In this document: piece by piece, positions 44,001 through 57,582 of the stretch | How the letters are laid out: each line of letters starts with the position of its first letter | How positions within the stretch are numbered: position 1 is the first letter of the stretch | Origin: Rhododendron vialii | Taxonomy: Eukaryota; Streptophyta; Magnoliopsida; Ericales; Ericaceae | Reading direction: 5' to 3' | Length of the DNA: 64,000 bases | Assembly: GCF_030253575.1 (NCBI RefSeq) | Contig: NC_080566.1 | Coordinates: forward strand, 8,441,501 to 8,505,500 | Translations under genes and position numbers: made by a program | Notes under the pieces: model-generated | The model's database searches: none | What the model saw: the letters and a program-made list of their open reading frames with translations, nothing else | Told to the model about the DNA's origin: nothing

Positions 44001-45524
44001 TTGTGCATATTCGGCCCCGTTAAGTGAAAAAATCCTGGCTTCGTCCCTATTCTCAATGGTACTAATTTTAAGAGAATCGAATCTATAATATGCAAGTTAT
44101 CCATATTTTACAGAAATGCAACGAAAAGTGGAAGGGATATAGATAGTATTAGAATTTGACATCAAAAATAGAATGGGAAAAATGAGATTTTAAGAAAGAT
44201 AGAATAGTGCAAAGTATAAATAAAGAAGGGCCTCCATATCTCCATTTTCGTGTTGGGTTTTCGTATCTCCATATTTTGGGTCTCTAGGTATCCATTTTGG
44301 AGCTTCAAAATATGAAGATATGAAGCTTGGTTGGAGATGCTTTGAGATGGTAAGATAATTTGAGTTAGGGAGAAGTAGGATTAAATTAACTATTATTAAA
44401 GACTGTGGGTATTCTTTGTACTTAATGAATTATTTTTAGTCAGTTTTTGTCCAAATACTTTTGGGTTCAAGTATTCGTGTAGATGAGAAGAATAAAAAGA
44501 TAAAAGAATATGAATTGAAGTGATAAAACATTGTGAGGTCACAAGGGATTTTTGTTATGATTCTTGCTTGTTATGGGGTTAGTTCACCGTTACAGGAGAA
44601 TGCGGCACGTGTTTTATTTGGTTGGAGCCTTGGAGGACAGATGAGTGGATTAGGCTAGAAGAAAGGCATCGCTCCTCCCGCCTCCTCAGTGGAAAGGAAC
44701 GCGACAAAGTTAATGGTGCGCATAAGTTATTTTTTGATAATCTTGTATAGTTGTGTTTATGGGAGATGCATGCTTCTTGTTTGTAGTCTAATATTTTTAT
44801 AAATTCATTTGTCTGTATAGTGTCCTCGTCCTTTTTGCTCAACCCACATTTTGTTTTGTTGTGCTTTTTTAGGATGTTATTATGGTCTAATATCTTTTCT
44901 CTTGTATGGTTTATTAGTCTTCATGTATCTTCCAAGTACTTCTAGGCTTGGCTGAGTGGTGCTGGGACTGTGCTTTAATTAAGTTAACAAAATCTTGTTT
45001 GCTTGGATTGTGGGACTATAGTATACATCCAACATGATGATTATTGCCTTCTAAGAAGCTTCTCTCTGGTGTTAGAAGAGGAAATGGATTTTATAGACCA
45101 GAATTGTATTGGCTTGTGGGCTGAACATTGAGTAGACTGGTATTCATCCATTAATCGATGTTGCCTTAGTTCGTATTTGGTGAAACAAGTGAGCTTCTTG
45201 GATACTGATGTCATTTTTGTTGAACTTGAAGAAATGGGGTGTGAGCTGAGCTAGGTTAGATCGGGATACTAAATTAAACACTAAATATGTTATAAGCTTA
45301 TATTGTTTGGTCTGTTACGAGTCCTTTATTTTCATTCGGTCCGAGGTTGTATATCTTGATCAAATTATACACTCACTCAAACTTGAAGATGGATAAGGAA
45401 GAAGTGGAGGCAAGAAAAAAGCTCCGGTTAAATCTTCAAAGGTAGTTTCTTTCAGGACCACATTAACCATGCATAAAAAAGGGATTAAAAAATAACTACT
45501 AAGTTTAATTTTTCATCAAGTTTT

Positions 45525-45725
45525 TTGTTATTTGAAGTGATTCGTTTCGCAACTCCCTCAAAGCGAGAAGTCACAACTGATGAGGGCTGTATTCTTTGTC
45601 CAATTGGTTTGAGTCTCAGCAACAACCATCTCTTTTTTGAATGTCAGTTCTCATGTTTGGTTTGGACTTTAGAGGATTTTGCTGGTCAAATGCGGATTCT
45701 TAAGAGATCCTATTGGGCCTATTAA
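45525..45725 (+). pseudogene. LINE ORF2 zinc-binding (zf-RVT) fragment
   Basis: Contains ATPSKREVTTDEGCILCPIG and then NNHLFFECQFSCLVW, the CxxC..H..C module found after the reverse transcriptase in plant LINEs. The rest of ORF2 is not open here. It is absent from copy A of the duplication. Confidence 0.7.
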
Positions 45726-48002
45726 TGAGAGATATGTTGGGAGTATATTTGGGAGAATGGAATAGCAGACTCTTTCCAAAGACAAGCCTTGACTAAGCTA
45801 TTGTTATTTTGAACATCATTAGTTTCATTAGAGCTGGTATAGAATCTGAAACAATGTTTTATCTTTTGCGGAAAATAGGAGGATTTGGGAGCCTTTGTGA
45901 AACATCTACCAAGTTTTTGTTGTAACTTACTATGGCGTTTTTGATATGTGTATGTGGTGAACCTTCGGGAATCCTGACTGCAAATGCTATAGGTTTTATA
46001 TCGACTTTTGTCGTCATGGGTCTGTTTTTGTCTTGCTTGTTACTTGGTTTTGAGGATCATTTAGGAAAACATTTGCAGCCCCTATCAGTGAAATATTTGA
46101 CATCAAGCTGTAATCTTTTTTCTAGTTAATACGGACCAGCATCTACGTATATATTGTTGCTACTGCCCTCTCAACAGCCTCATTCCATTTATGTCAATGC
46201 CGCTGGAATTCATTTTATACGTAACCACATCTTGTTGGCATAAACTACCATGAAAAATTAAATCTATTACTTTTCATCATCTTAACTTAAGTCAAAGATG
46301 TTCAACCTGAAATTGTGTCCAGGAATAGCTTTCTTGAACCGCACCTTCCCAAATAAACTGATAGCAAACATTTCAGAAAGAGGAATTCAATGGTTATTTC
46401 AAAATGTTGAACGCATGCCTATATGCAGCGATTGTGTACCACATACCGTACAAAAGAAGCAAACCATGGTCCATCAGGCAAATAGAAGAAGCTCTATATT
46501 CCAAAGCATTGAAAAATATAACTGCTAAAAAAATCCTATATATATTTGAATTATCACATCAGCAGTTACTTGAAATTTTGATTGCTTACAAATGAATAGT
46601 GAATAGGCAAAATGAATTACTAATAAACTAACATCTGTAGCTCCAATTTCTTTTGTTGCTCATTCCCCTTCCCAAAACACAAACACAAGCCAAATGATCA
46701 CCGAGAAAAATAGCGGGAATTCAGTCTCAGTCCCAAGGAGTCTACGTACAGGCTTCACACGTGTCATCGATCAACTCTCGAGTTGGAAAGCATCACAATT
46801 GTCCGTGGCTGGAAGAGCTGCTGGATGCAATCCGTCACATTGACTATCTTAGCTTATGTTATGCAGAAAACGATAGATTCATAAGGCTATAACATTCATT
46901 TCTTTGTTACATTTCTTTAGGAAAAAGACGGACACATGCAGAATATCCTCCTCATATCCCGAGATAAAAATCTACAAACCTAAGAGTAATGTGTGATGAG
47001 TGTTTAGACATGGATGGCTTGAATACAGGCTATAATGTCCTCTTAACAAAACTGGGTTGGCAACTTGTGCAATAAAATGAGTCTGTGAGTCTTTAGATGC
47101 AAGTACCAAGGGGAGGGGCAGAACATCTAAGAAACAAATGCTTCTATTGTGTGTCATTCGTGGAGAAGGGTTGAGAGAGGATAGGTGATACTTCAAAGAC
47201 GAACTCATTGGCAAGCGGGCGAAGGGTTTTCTACTAAATTCTGGCTGCACCCATGTTGGCTAAACCACAATGGTAAATATAAATGACGCAATGACCACTG
47301 ACCCCTTTGCATCATCTCATCTTAAGTTAAAACACCTTTGCATATCACTAACCACAAGCTGAAATTACATCCATCAATAGCTTTATGAACCGTACTTTCC
47401 AAACGAAATAGACGGCAAACATTTACCAAGGAGAAAATCAGTTGTTATTTCTAATGGCAAATGCGTGCCTCCATGCAGAGATTGTGTAGTACACAACGTA
47501 CAATAGAAGCAAACCAATATGCATATGGAAGAGGCACTTAGATTCAAAAGTATAGAAAACTCGTAATTGATAATTAAAAAAAAAAATTCAATATTTAAAC
47601 TATCATATCTGCAGTTTGTTGAAATTTAGAGTACTTAAAAATGAACAACGAATCGTTTCAATGAACTACTAGTAAACTACTGCCATTTACAGATCCAATT
47701 TCTTTCGTTTCTCATCCCCCCTCCATCGACACACACAACAAGCATACCACAATGTGTACTCTCCTGCTCTTGATGTTGCTAGCTCCATTCCTCGTTCTTC
47801 AGGAAAGATCTATCTCATCTCCGTATTGAGGAAGATATTCTTTTTCCATGACATGTTTTTAAGCCACCATAGGGTTTAAGGATCCAACTCCAACTGAGAC
47901 ATGTTATTTTTCTGCTAATCCAAAAAAAATTCATTGGAAAAAGAGAATATCGGTGATGGTTCCTCTGTGGCATGAAACCTGGAGTTTGGAGACAAGAAAC
48001 TG

Positions 48003-48889
48003 TCACTTTTCTTGATCACTTGGAAGAAGCCCAGCATTCAACCAGGCTTCTGCATTTGACAGATTTTTCGGCCATGTGTGGGAAGGGTTCGAATGCTGTA
48101 CCCAATCATCTTCGGGAGTCGAAGAGATATTTCCAAATGCATTACAATCAAGCCCAAAACCTTGTTGCTGCTCCACTATAGGAACTGATTCGTCAAGATA
48201 TGCCGCAAGCATGTGAAAGTTAGTATTTGACGTTATAGTATTGCTATCCAATGGAACAAGTGCAGAATTATCACAATGCCTCGGTGAATAACTTCTTGGC
48301 TCTTCCTCTTCCCAAATAGCTTCAAGTTCTTCAATGGTTAACTCATTCGCATCATTACTCATCATAAGCCTTTGTTCTTGCTCAAAGAGTTCTTTCGAGA
48401 AAGGAACAACTTCTATTTCTGGTGCTGCAACAACATCGCAATCCATCTTGTTTTCCTCCACCAACATTGTTCTAACACGCTTGGCAGATTTCGGAATATA
48501 ATTTCGTCATCAATAGCAGCAACTTGTTCATTAAGGTACGCAAATACTTCATCGAAGTCTTGATCAAGTGATAACTCATTCGGATCATCACTTGTTAGAA
48601 AACTCTGATCTTGCACAAATTGTTGATCTTTTGAGAAAGGAACAACTTCTGGTTCTGGTGCTGCAACAATATCACATTCCATCTTCTGCTCTTGCACAAA
48701 GTCCATTCTAAAACGCTTTGCGGGTTTCAGAGCTGAAAGGTCATTATTAGTTAAAGTAGATTCAACATTCTTTCTTTTTCTCAAAGATATCTTGGTGTCC
48801 TTTGAGTCAAATCTTTTTATCCTGCAAAGACACCTTTTTCCTATGGTTTGGGAATAATCTTGGCGAGTTTCTGAAAAATCCATATCCAT
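48003..48889 (-). pseudogene. NAC transcription factor 3' part, copy B, broken
   Basis: The minus strand starts at the end of a NAC gene (RCLCRIKR, then KPAKRFRMDF) and carries two copies of a regulatory-tail module (EVVPFSKD and EVVPFSKE) with acidic stretches, ending in a Trp- and Asn-containing tail. The NAC DNA-binding domain is missing upstream, and a one-base frameshift near 48495 separates the two frames (48413-48889 and 48003-48467). It is the paralogue of copy A, where the same modules are split by a solo LTR. Confidence 0.75.
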
Positions 48890-49139
48890 TATAGTGGAAT
48901 AGTTAGTGTCACTAGGAGTTGGATTTGCTGTAGATGTGCAAGGTAACTGGTAAACATGTCTTCCATCTTTCTGCTCTTATCTATGTGTCCAAATCCATCT
49001 CTGGTTTCTTTTTGTGGATCTAGCCATTGTTGTTCAATCCCAAGTTGAACACCAATCTTGTAATTTTTTTTAAGTATCTTTTAACCTATGCATGACTTTG
49101 ATGTCTTGATTTGATAGAGATCACGGGCATTATATAAAT

Positions 49140-49496
49140 CGAAAATGATATTGGTACCAACCAAAACATACTGACGGTGTACCGATGGCCGCGCCGGGTC
49201 CATTTCGGCCACTGGACGACTGATCCGAGCCGTCCAAAAATTCTAAAAAAAAAAAAAAACGAGGGGCCCCTTGGCGAGAATCAACGGCATCCGATGTGTG
49301 TAGGTGCTCAAAATGGGGTGTTTGGATCGAGCACTTACGCATATCAGATGCCGTGGATTCTCGCCGAAGGTCCCCTCATTTTTTTTTTTAAAGAATTTTT
49401 GGACGGCTCGAATCGGTCGTCTGGTGGCCGGAGTGGGCCCGGCGCGGCCGTCGGTACACCATCGGTATGTTTTGGTCGGTACACATAGCACTACTC
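49140..49496. mobile_element. Mutator-like MITE, second family copy
   Basis: 357 bp flanked by TTATATAAAT at 49130-49139 and 49497-49506. Long GC-rich inverted arms (GGCCGCGCCGGGTCC and complement) with a centre containing GGTGCTCAAAATGGGGTG. Same family as 8270-8635 (shared GGCCACTGGACG and CCGTCCAAAAATTCTA words). Confidence 0.8.
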
Positions 49497-49577
49497 TTAT
49501 ATAAATGCTAGACTGGGGACTCAATCTCACTAATAAAACCTTAAGGTCCAAAAAAGTAGGGGGGTTGATAATACTAA

Positions 49578-50357
49578 AAGGCCTCATTTGATTTGCAGAA
49601 TTTTGTAAATTAATAGTCCTGAGATTGTTAGTCCTTGGACTTTTTATCCTGGATTAATTTCATCTATTATAATTCTATGGGATTCCATGTTTGATTCATA
49701 TGGGATAAGGAACAATTTTTTTTTTAAAGTTTTTTTTATGAAAAAAAGAAACTTTTGAATTTTTTTCCAAAAAAAATAGTTTTCCAAAAATAATTAACAA
49801 AAAAGTTTTATTACGAATTATTTTTGGAAAGGGTTTTTTTTTTTTTGCAAAAACTAATTTTTTAAATTTTTTTTTGAAAATAGTCTTTGTATTTAGTTTT
49901 TTTTTGAAAAGAGTTTTGAAAACAGATTTTTTTCCAAAAAAAAAAAAACTGGTTGTTGAAAAATATTTTTTGAATTTTTTACCAAATTTTTTTTTGTGAA
50001 AACTAATTTGGAATTATTTTTGGGAAAAAGAAAGTTTTGGAAAATATTTTCCAAAAAAATTATGAAAATAGTTTATTATTAAAAATATTTTGGAAAGACA
50101 TTATTTTGATATATATATTTTACATAAGATAACTTTGAGAATAATTCCAATATCATCCGAATATTTTTTTATAACAATCATTTCTTTGTTAATCCTATCC
50201 AATCCCACCTCTTCCGGGATTATTTAGTACCTCATATATGGATAGAAAATTAATACAGGGGATAATAATCCCAACAGTTATTTTAGAAACACATCTAATT
50301 ATTTGGAATTAGGTATAGTGAGTTCGATTTCCTGCAATTACTCTGCCAATCAAACGA
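49578..50357. mobile_element. Harbinger-like MITE with homopolymer-rich interior
   Basis: Termini CCTCATTTGATTTGCAGA and complement CCTCGTTTGATTGGCAGA form inverted repeats. The interior (about 49730-50110) is almost entirely runs of A and T with repeated TTTTTTGAAAA words. A short TAA-like duplication is possible but not certain. Confidence 0.6.
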
Positions 50358-50479
50358 GGACTTAAAGTAAAAAACGTTCACGAAAGAAATTAAATTCGTT
50401 AGTAGGAGTATATTTTTTTTGATAGGCGTTAGTAGGAATATCTTGTAAAATCTTTTCTTTATTTTGTCGTAGCCTATGA

Positions 50480-50881
50480 GATTTGGGAGATTTTGAACAA
50501 AACCCTACGCGTGCCGTAGCAACGGTACAACGAAGTTCAAGTTGAACAGGAGCGCCCAAATTTCAAACTCTCTCTCTCTCTCCGCGATGCGCCGCGCCAC
50601 CGTCTTCACTCTCTCTGTCTCTCTCTGCATGTATTGATTTACGTTTCTCCATAGAACTACATATGAAAATCCCTGTTTGTTTCCAACACAGCGAAGTAAA
50701 ACCCTAGCTGCAGTTCTGAATCGTCGATACACGTACACACGAATAGGAACGGTGATTAGTAGGGAACCGAGAGAGAAACTACCGGTGATTCGTCTCTCAA
50801 TCGAACAATCAAGCCTCGATTCAGCGTCTCCATCTGTCATAGACTATCTAATCACATCTTCGCCGACCCATCGATTCAGGT
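50480..50881 (+). promoter_or_regulatory. Candidate host first exon or 5' UTR
   Basis: GC-richer than its surroundings, with a CT tract (50565-50582), a telo-box AAACCCTA (50699-50706, AAAACCCTAGC) typical of housekeeping leaders, and a splice donor CAG|GTAAAC at 50880. No coding frame is convincing. It might be the first non-coding exon of a gene to the right, possibly the exportin-4 relative, but no connecting exons were found. Confidence 0.3.
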
Positions 50882-53386
50882 AAACACATGAACAGAACAT
50901 TAATTTATTTGCCTTTACTCGATGTCGTCCAGATGGTTTCCCAGCGCTGTCCCCAAATACTGCCTCGTACCCGGTACGTGTTTGCCGTAATGGCCGTACG
51001 CACGCGTACCGGTACCCGGTATGCATACGGCGACTTTCTTTGGCGTACCGGTGCTTCATACGTGGTTAGTTTTTATTGTATGAATTTTCCCTAATATCTA
51101 AGCCTACAAGAAAAATTCAAAGCCAGACGGCAATGTTATGAATGTAGAGGTACCACGAATTGGGATTGTCCAGGTTTGATTTATTTCATCTCAAAGGCTA
51201 GGGCTGTCTCTTCCCTTGAAATTCTATCCCGTATTTTGATTTCTGTATTTTGATTTCAACAGGTAACTAGTTGGATTTTGGTTTCGTGTCAAACATTGGG
51301 TCTTTCTCTCCACGATATTCGACACTGGGTCTTTCTCTCCATGATATTCAGTTATGTGATTCTTCTTGTTGAATGTTTGTTCATTTTTGTTTTGTTTGCT
51401 GTACACCAAATTTGGCTAGGAGTAATGATTGTTTTTTGTTAATAATAATGATGGGTTTTTGGTGACGATCTGTTCTAGGGTTTTGGTTTTGTTGTCATAT
51501 ACCTCTCATTTTTTTGTTTTATGAGGAAAAATTTTAGTAAACGATGGTCCTTCGCCTCTTCCTTCGTAATATTTTTGTGCTCTGATGAAGGATGGATGTA
51601 GAATGTGTTGGACTGATCTACTAGAGTTAGTGGATAACCAAATAAACATGAGTAAGTGACATAAGTGGCTTCATCTACAGAACTGTTTCCAGCAAAGAAT
51701 GATCGGAGTCTTCATATTAGAATTAAAGGATGTGTTATGCTTTGTCAAACTACCAAAATGACCACAACATTGGAAGAAACCCTAATCGATCTGTTCTCAA
51801 TTTTCCATTATCTATTTCGGTATCCATTTTCCTCATGCAATTTTTAAAGGAAAAGGTTATCTCAAAAGCAATTGAAAATGAATTGTTTTTGATCTTTTGC
51901 TATGTTAGTTAGTCTTTGATTCGATTGATCTTAGAATAATAAAAGAATGTGCACGTCAAGTAAATTATTTTTTTATCACGCAAGTCCAGTTTATTGATGT
52001 GGGCATAATAGATGAGTGAATATGCATCCTGTTTGGATCTGGGGCCGTATTGGATACAACAATCAGATGTGCCCACGAAATGGTGCTGTCCCAAGCACTA
52101 GAAGGTGACTTGATTTTTTACACTCCTGTTGTTTGACCAGAAAATAAATAAAGCCCTTTTTGTTTGACCTAAATTGCGAATTGGACTGACAGTAACATAT
52201 GTTTAAAACCAAGAAATTTATCTTCATATTTCATGGTGTGTTTTATGGTAGGATTAGAGCAAAATTATCATTCCAAGCTCCATTTTATTAGCTGCCATTA
52301 TTCTTGCCGTTTTCCCCTAATTTTTGATTTACTCACATCACAAGGGATTATGTGTTCCTTTTATGCTATGGCGGGTTATATGTCTGTGTTCCAACGGGTT
52401 GGGATAGAATGAATTATCCGGTTTAGTTTTGATGCTGGTTTTCTAAGTCTTTCCTTTGGAATTCAGCAAGGACTTGAAGGTGAGATCGCACGGAGGATGT
52501 TGAGTCATAAGTCATGGGATCTTTCATCCGCCAAAGACCCTATACGGCAGGGATGACTCCTACATCGATCCAATCTATTAAGGTGTCTTGTTTCCTTTAT
52601 CTTTCTTTCTTTACTTTTTTGCGACAGAAGTGTTTTCTTCCTATAACGAATACCTTTGAGGAATCATGCCTTCACAGTTCTTCACTTTCTCATGTTTGTG
52701 TTTGAGGCTACATCTGTGCTTCAATAGAGTTGTTTTGCAAAAAGCTCAAGCTTGTGAGAAGATCATTACGTAGTTTATAGAAAATTCTATATGTGTTAGT
52801 TAATAGAAAATTCTATATCTGTACATAACCGAGGGAATTGGCTTTTATTTGTAATTTTTGGATAAGCATCTTCTGGTAAACTAATGTGTAAGTTTCTTTC
52901 CTCCACAACTTGTTCTAACTTCTAACCAAAGTTGTAGGTTTCAAACTTGGTAATATAGCGTCTAATATGCTTAATCAGCTTTCTAATGAACACTGGCTTG
53001 AAAATTGGTGCAGTTCACAACCGAAAATCCTTTGAAGACTGGTGTATCCACATGTTTTGGTGCTTTGTCGGGTGTAGATAACATCCATTACGAGATGGAA
53101 TACAGAAGAGAATGGCGCACTAGCAAGGGGAAACCCCTCCATGCTCCCTTTTCGCTAGGAAGTTCAATAAACCGGCTGTTCTTCGGCTTCTTAATATGGC
53201 AAATTTTACACTTCCTATAATTTCTCTTCATTCTTGTTAAAGATTTCCAAAGGAAATGACGACTTGTGCAATTATTTACTCTATTTAGTTTTTGTAAAGC
53301 AGATTTCATATTTCACCGGCACAACCAAAATTGCAAATTTTTTATTGTTTTTTTAATGCTTTCTGTCAACAGTCTATATTTGGAGC
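50882..53386. other. Intron-like or intergenic DNA
   Basis: Contains a palindromic CG-rich patch at 50960-51050 built on GTACCGGTACCCGG and ACCCGGTACG, likely a small MITE. A short open piece at 51118-51171 (KPDGNVMNVEVPRIGIVQ, ending at a GT) could be an exon, but I do not recognise it. Open frame 53005-53220 is also unrecognised. Confidence 0.4.
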
Positions 53387-53524
53387 TGCACGAATGGCAT
53401 AGGGCCAATTCCTTCTAAGATTGGCAGCTTGAAGATGCTTCAACATCTGGACTTGAGCAACCACATGCTATCTGAAATGTTGAAACTGAAAGTACTACAC
53501 CAGATGTTGCCAATGACTAATTGA
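53387..53524 (+). pseudogene. Leucine-rich-repeat fragment
   Basis: About one LRR unit of the plant receptor-kinase type: GPIPSKIGSLKMLQHLDLSN, matching xIPxxIGxLxxLxxLDLSxN. The frame ends at TGA 53522 after 45 codons and no kinase or further repeats follow. A relic of an LRR receptor-like gene. Confidence 0.7.
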
Positions 53525-54479
53525 ACTTCTGGAGGGCACATAGTATTTATCACTAATAGATGATTAGTTTTCCAGTTTATTTGCTGTGTAGATTGTCTTT
53601 TGTCCTATCTTACAAGAACGAATTTTGCAATTTCAGTGTTACTATGTCCCTACATGCTTAAATGGTTCTTAATACGTGTGTTCATTCTTCGCAGAGCTTG
53701 TATGAGTGATGACTTGCAATACCTATATTAAACTGTCATGCTTCAATAAGTAGTAATTAGAATCTAATTGCCGATTGGAGAACATAATATTCTTTCCTTG
53801 CCTCAAATCAGCAACATGCAGCTTGAACTATGTCTGTAAACATTACCTCTACTATTCTTGTGGTCTAGATTACACTGTCCAATATGTTGTCATGAGTAGT
53901 ATCATAATATCCCATGTAGGCCTTCAATATTTGTTGTCTTTGAGCTGCATCTTTTTGGAGGCAACGGAACACAGAAAAGTAGAAGATCCATGGATCATTT
54001 TTTGTTGGAATTCAGTGTATTTTGTATGAATTTGCAAACAACTACAAATTTGAACTTTCACCCATCATCAATATAATTATGTACCATACTCCATTTTCAT
54101 GATGTTCTTTTTCTATTTAACATCACTACAAATACAAACAACATACATATATTAGCTTCCCAACTATCAATTACACCGATGAGCAGTGAGCACGCATAAA
54201 CGTGCGAAGCACAAGGCATTATATAATAATATACTTTATGAATGCTCTAATTTTACTTTGACTGTCATGAATGCTACCTTTGAGGGTACGTGGGCGTGAT
54301 CATACGAGTAGTCCACCAGGAAGCTTTGAAGGGAAATGAGTGCTCTTAAGCTTTCTACCTCTTCCGATGTGGGACAAGTTCATGCTTAAATGAACTCCCT
54401 TTGTTCACCTTTTTAGTTCCTTATCGGTCCTCCACAAAACTAAGCAAAGCAGGATACCTGTAAGATGAGGGCTCCACCA
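53525..54479. other. Intergenic DNA
   Basis: No gene or bounded repeat recognised. Confidence 0.45.
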
Positions 54480-54650
54480 TGCTATTGCATGTGCTAAACC
54501 TGGCTATAGCTTTCCGAGCTAAGGCAAGCTGAGCTCGAGCCTAAGATTTGGAGCTCGACTCAAGCCCGAGTTGACCTAATCTTATGCGAGCCAAGCTTGA
54601 ACAGCTTAAAGCTCGACTCGGCTCGTTTACAACCCTACACACAATTGTTC
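54480..54650. mobile_element. GAGCTCG-type foldback relic
   Basis: Repeated GAGCTCGA, GCTCGACTC and CGGCTCGTTTACAACCCTA words at 54525-54635, of a common plant MITE type that ends in ACAACCCTA. Left terminus not found. Confidence 0.4.
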
Positions 54651-56497
54651 TTTTCTTTTTATTGGGCTTTCGTATATTAGTACATAACTTGCTTCTTTTT
54701 GATTGTTACAGATTTGCATCTTCCATTTGCTACTTCTGTTTCTCTCTCGTACAACGGTAGACTCAATCGTTATGTGGCGCCAAATACCAGCCGAAGACAA
54801 TCACATCAGTCTTCTCCATCATTACTTCTCTCACAAGGTCTCTACTCTTAGCCTTTTCTACATCCATGAAAGAAACAGATTTATAGTTCAGAAATACTAA
54901 AATTTTCTTTTGGGCATCCATCCACCAAACAAGTTCATCGGTGAAAGATGCTGGCCATAGCCCAAGCTGTAGGAATTTTTCCAGGTTTTTAACTCTAAAT
55001 ACAAACCTAATTCAGTTCCGATCAGTCTTGGAATCTAATTTTATCCAAGTAATCGATCTGTCTTCTCTTTGTGCATCGTATGCGAAAGTGAAGTTTTTGC
55101 ATACAGCTCTTTGATTCCATGTTTATGGTATGGACTGCTTTTTATCTGTCTTCGATCTATCTATCTACTCTCTGGTGCTCTAATTTTTCTTTCAACTTAA
55201 AAATGTGAAATTGGAGCAAAGAAATAGATTTTTGATCCCCTTGGGTTACGTTTTCCATGAATATGTCCTCGCTTTCCTCTTATGTAGTCAGTAATTCGTA
55301 GGCTTCATTCTTCAAATTCCTACATGTCCATGTTGTGTGTGTGTGAATTAGCATGTTGGCAAGGTTGCATGTTTTTGTCTCATTTACTAAGACATTTAGT
55401 ATGAACAAACTTATTTCAAGTGTTCCCAAATGGATATTGTTATTACATATCCAAATTTCCCTTGCGGCACCTTCAGTCTCGTGGACTCTTTAGTATGGTT
55501 TTTGCTTATCTAATTTTAGAGCCTTACGGTTTCTCTTTCCTTTTCTCTTCAATGTTTTTCTCAAGTTCCGGGTTTTTCATTTTGCGCCATCAAGTTCTGG
55601 GCGGCTTCAGTCTAGTATTTTGATCTTGATTTGTTTGTTCTATCTTTTGTTTTTTTTTTTGGTTGTTCATTGATGATTTTGATTTTTTCTCTTTTTCAGA
55701 ATTGCAGGATCTTCTTGATCCTTCAGATTTCCACCTCCACCTCCATCAAATTTCTAGTTTTCCCATGTAATCTTCCAGCTCATAGCTTTTGGTGTAAGCC
55801 AAAAGCAAAAGCAAGCCATGGTGAATTCATTACAATGGGCAAAGGTTAGATAGTGTATATAGATATTGTTTTGTAGTAACTTCATTCTTTTCGTCATTTC
55901 TTTCTTGATGTGGTTTACTTCCAATTAGCATAATTTGCATTTGTGCTATCTTAAAAATATCTAGGGAAGAAAAAGGAAAACTAAAAAGTAATTAAGACTT
56001 GGAAATTTATTTAGGCATTCATATTTTTGATGCTATTTAGTTTACTGAATTTTTTTAGACATCTATAAATGTAAGCACTAACTGCTTCAACTTCAATGGA
56101 GAAAAACTAAATGCAATACGATGTTCAAAACTACTCCTGACTTGACCATATCAACTTTCTCCCTTAATGTGTTATGACTGTGTGGGAGTTGGGACCTAAA
56201 CCTTTGTGCTGGTAAATTTTCTGTTTTACCTTTCAAAATTGATGAGAAATGAAAATAAAGTGATTTCTCTCAAATTATATCATAAATCAGGCGAGAGTTG
56301 CGAGATGGATTCAGTCTTGGGACTGTCATGAGGTTGTTGAGTGGGTACTCAAATTGAAGCTTTAAGTGGCTTTATATTACCATTGAACTTGCATTGTTTA
56401 TTGCATTGGCAATCTGAAGCTGCGTAGGATTAAGCTGTTTGTGTGCAAGCCTGAGTGGCTTAAATTTTTCTCTTGCTGGGATAGATCCCAAGGAAAG
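54651..56497. other. Intergenic DNA
   Basis: Several short open frames (54703-54900, 55420-55849) without recognisable domains. Confidence 0.45.
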
Positions 56498-56505
56498 GTT
56501 AATCC

Positions 56506-57520
56506 CAGTGTTCTAAAAGACGCTAGGTGGTAGTCGGGCGGCCGGGCACCGCCTAGCGCCTAGGTCGATTAATCGGCGCCTAAACATTAAGTGGATTTTC
56601 TATTTTTTTTTTAAAAAATTATTTCCCTACCCCGTATCCAAGTTTTGGGTTATCGAAAACCAATGTTCTAAATGGCGCTTGGCGCTAGTAGGGCGGAGAC
56701 CCACCTCCAAGCGCCAAGCCGCCTAGGCGGCTTCAAGCAATTCGGCGTTTTTTTTTTTTTAACATTTTTTTTTTACAATCTGTCATAATCTGTTTTTTTT
56801 TAACAATCTATTTGTCGCTATACAATCTGTTTTTTTTTTAAATACCAAAATAAAAAATAAAAACTCAAATCAGAAATACAAAAATTCAGAAATTTCAAAA
56901 AAACTCATCAGGTATATGATCACTGTGAGAGAGAGAGAGAGAGAGAGCCGAGAGAGAGAGAGACAGAGCCGAGAGAGAGAGAGCTGAGACTGAACTGCCG
57001 AGAGAGCCGAGAGAGAGAGAGAGACATACCGGCGGGAGAGAGAGAGAGATACCGACGGGAGAGAGAGAGAGACATACCGGCGAGAGAGAGCCGGAGAGGG
57101 ACGATAGTGTCAACAGGAGTTCGTCTGCTTCGTTCGTCTGAATCTCTGAAGCGTGGAGTATTGAATGAGGATGTAAATGTAATTGTAATATATATAGATA
57201 TGATTTTGTAAAATTACATAATAAGCCCTTTTAGTTTTTATACTTTTGATCCTAGCCCTTTTACATTAATAGTATACAATTTAGGCCTCCAAAGACGCCG
57301 CCGAGCCCGCCAAGGCCGCCAAATCCGCCAAGGCCGCCAAACACCGCCAAATCTCCTTGGGCGCCAAATCAAACGCCAAGGGGTATTGGCGTGGCGGCGG
57401 GGTGCCTCCAAGCGCCTAGGCGGCCACCAAGGCCGCCATTTAGAACACTGTCGAAAACCTGATACTTGAGGGGGAGAGTAATTTTTGTTTGACCAAAAAA
57501 AGAAAGAAAAAAGAGTATAC

Positions 57521-57582
<62 letters not shown>

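Larger units (their letters stand above)
44530..48890. repeat. Segmental duplication, copy B (NAC-containing)
   Basis: Direct duplicate of 30050-35413. It lacks the CACTA, hAT-type and solo LTR insertions but contains LINE sequence at 45525-46130 and an internal second copy of an about 400 bp block (46200-46640 against 47290-47720). It lacks the NAC domain itself, keeping only the 3' part of the gene. Confidence 0.75.

Noticed and set aside
49177-49587. Overlapping ORFs of 66-114 codons around 49.3 kb
   Set aside because: They fall in the inverted arms of a MITE, and similar ORFs on both strands are expected from its palindromic, GC-rich sequence.
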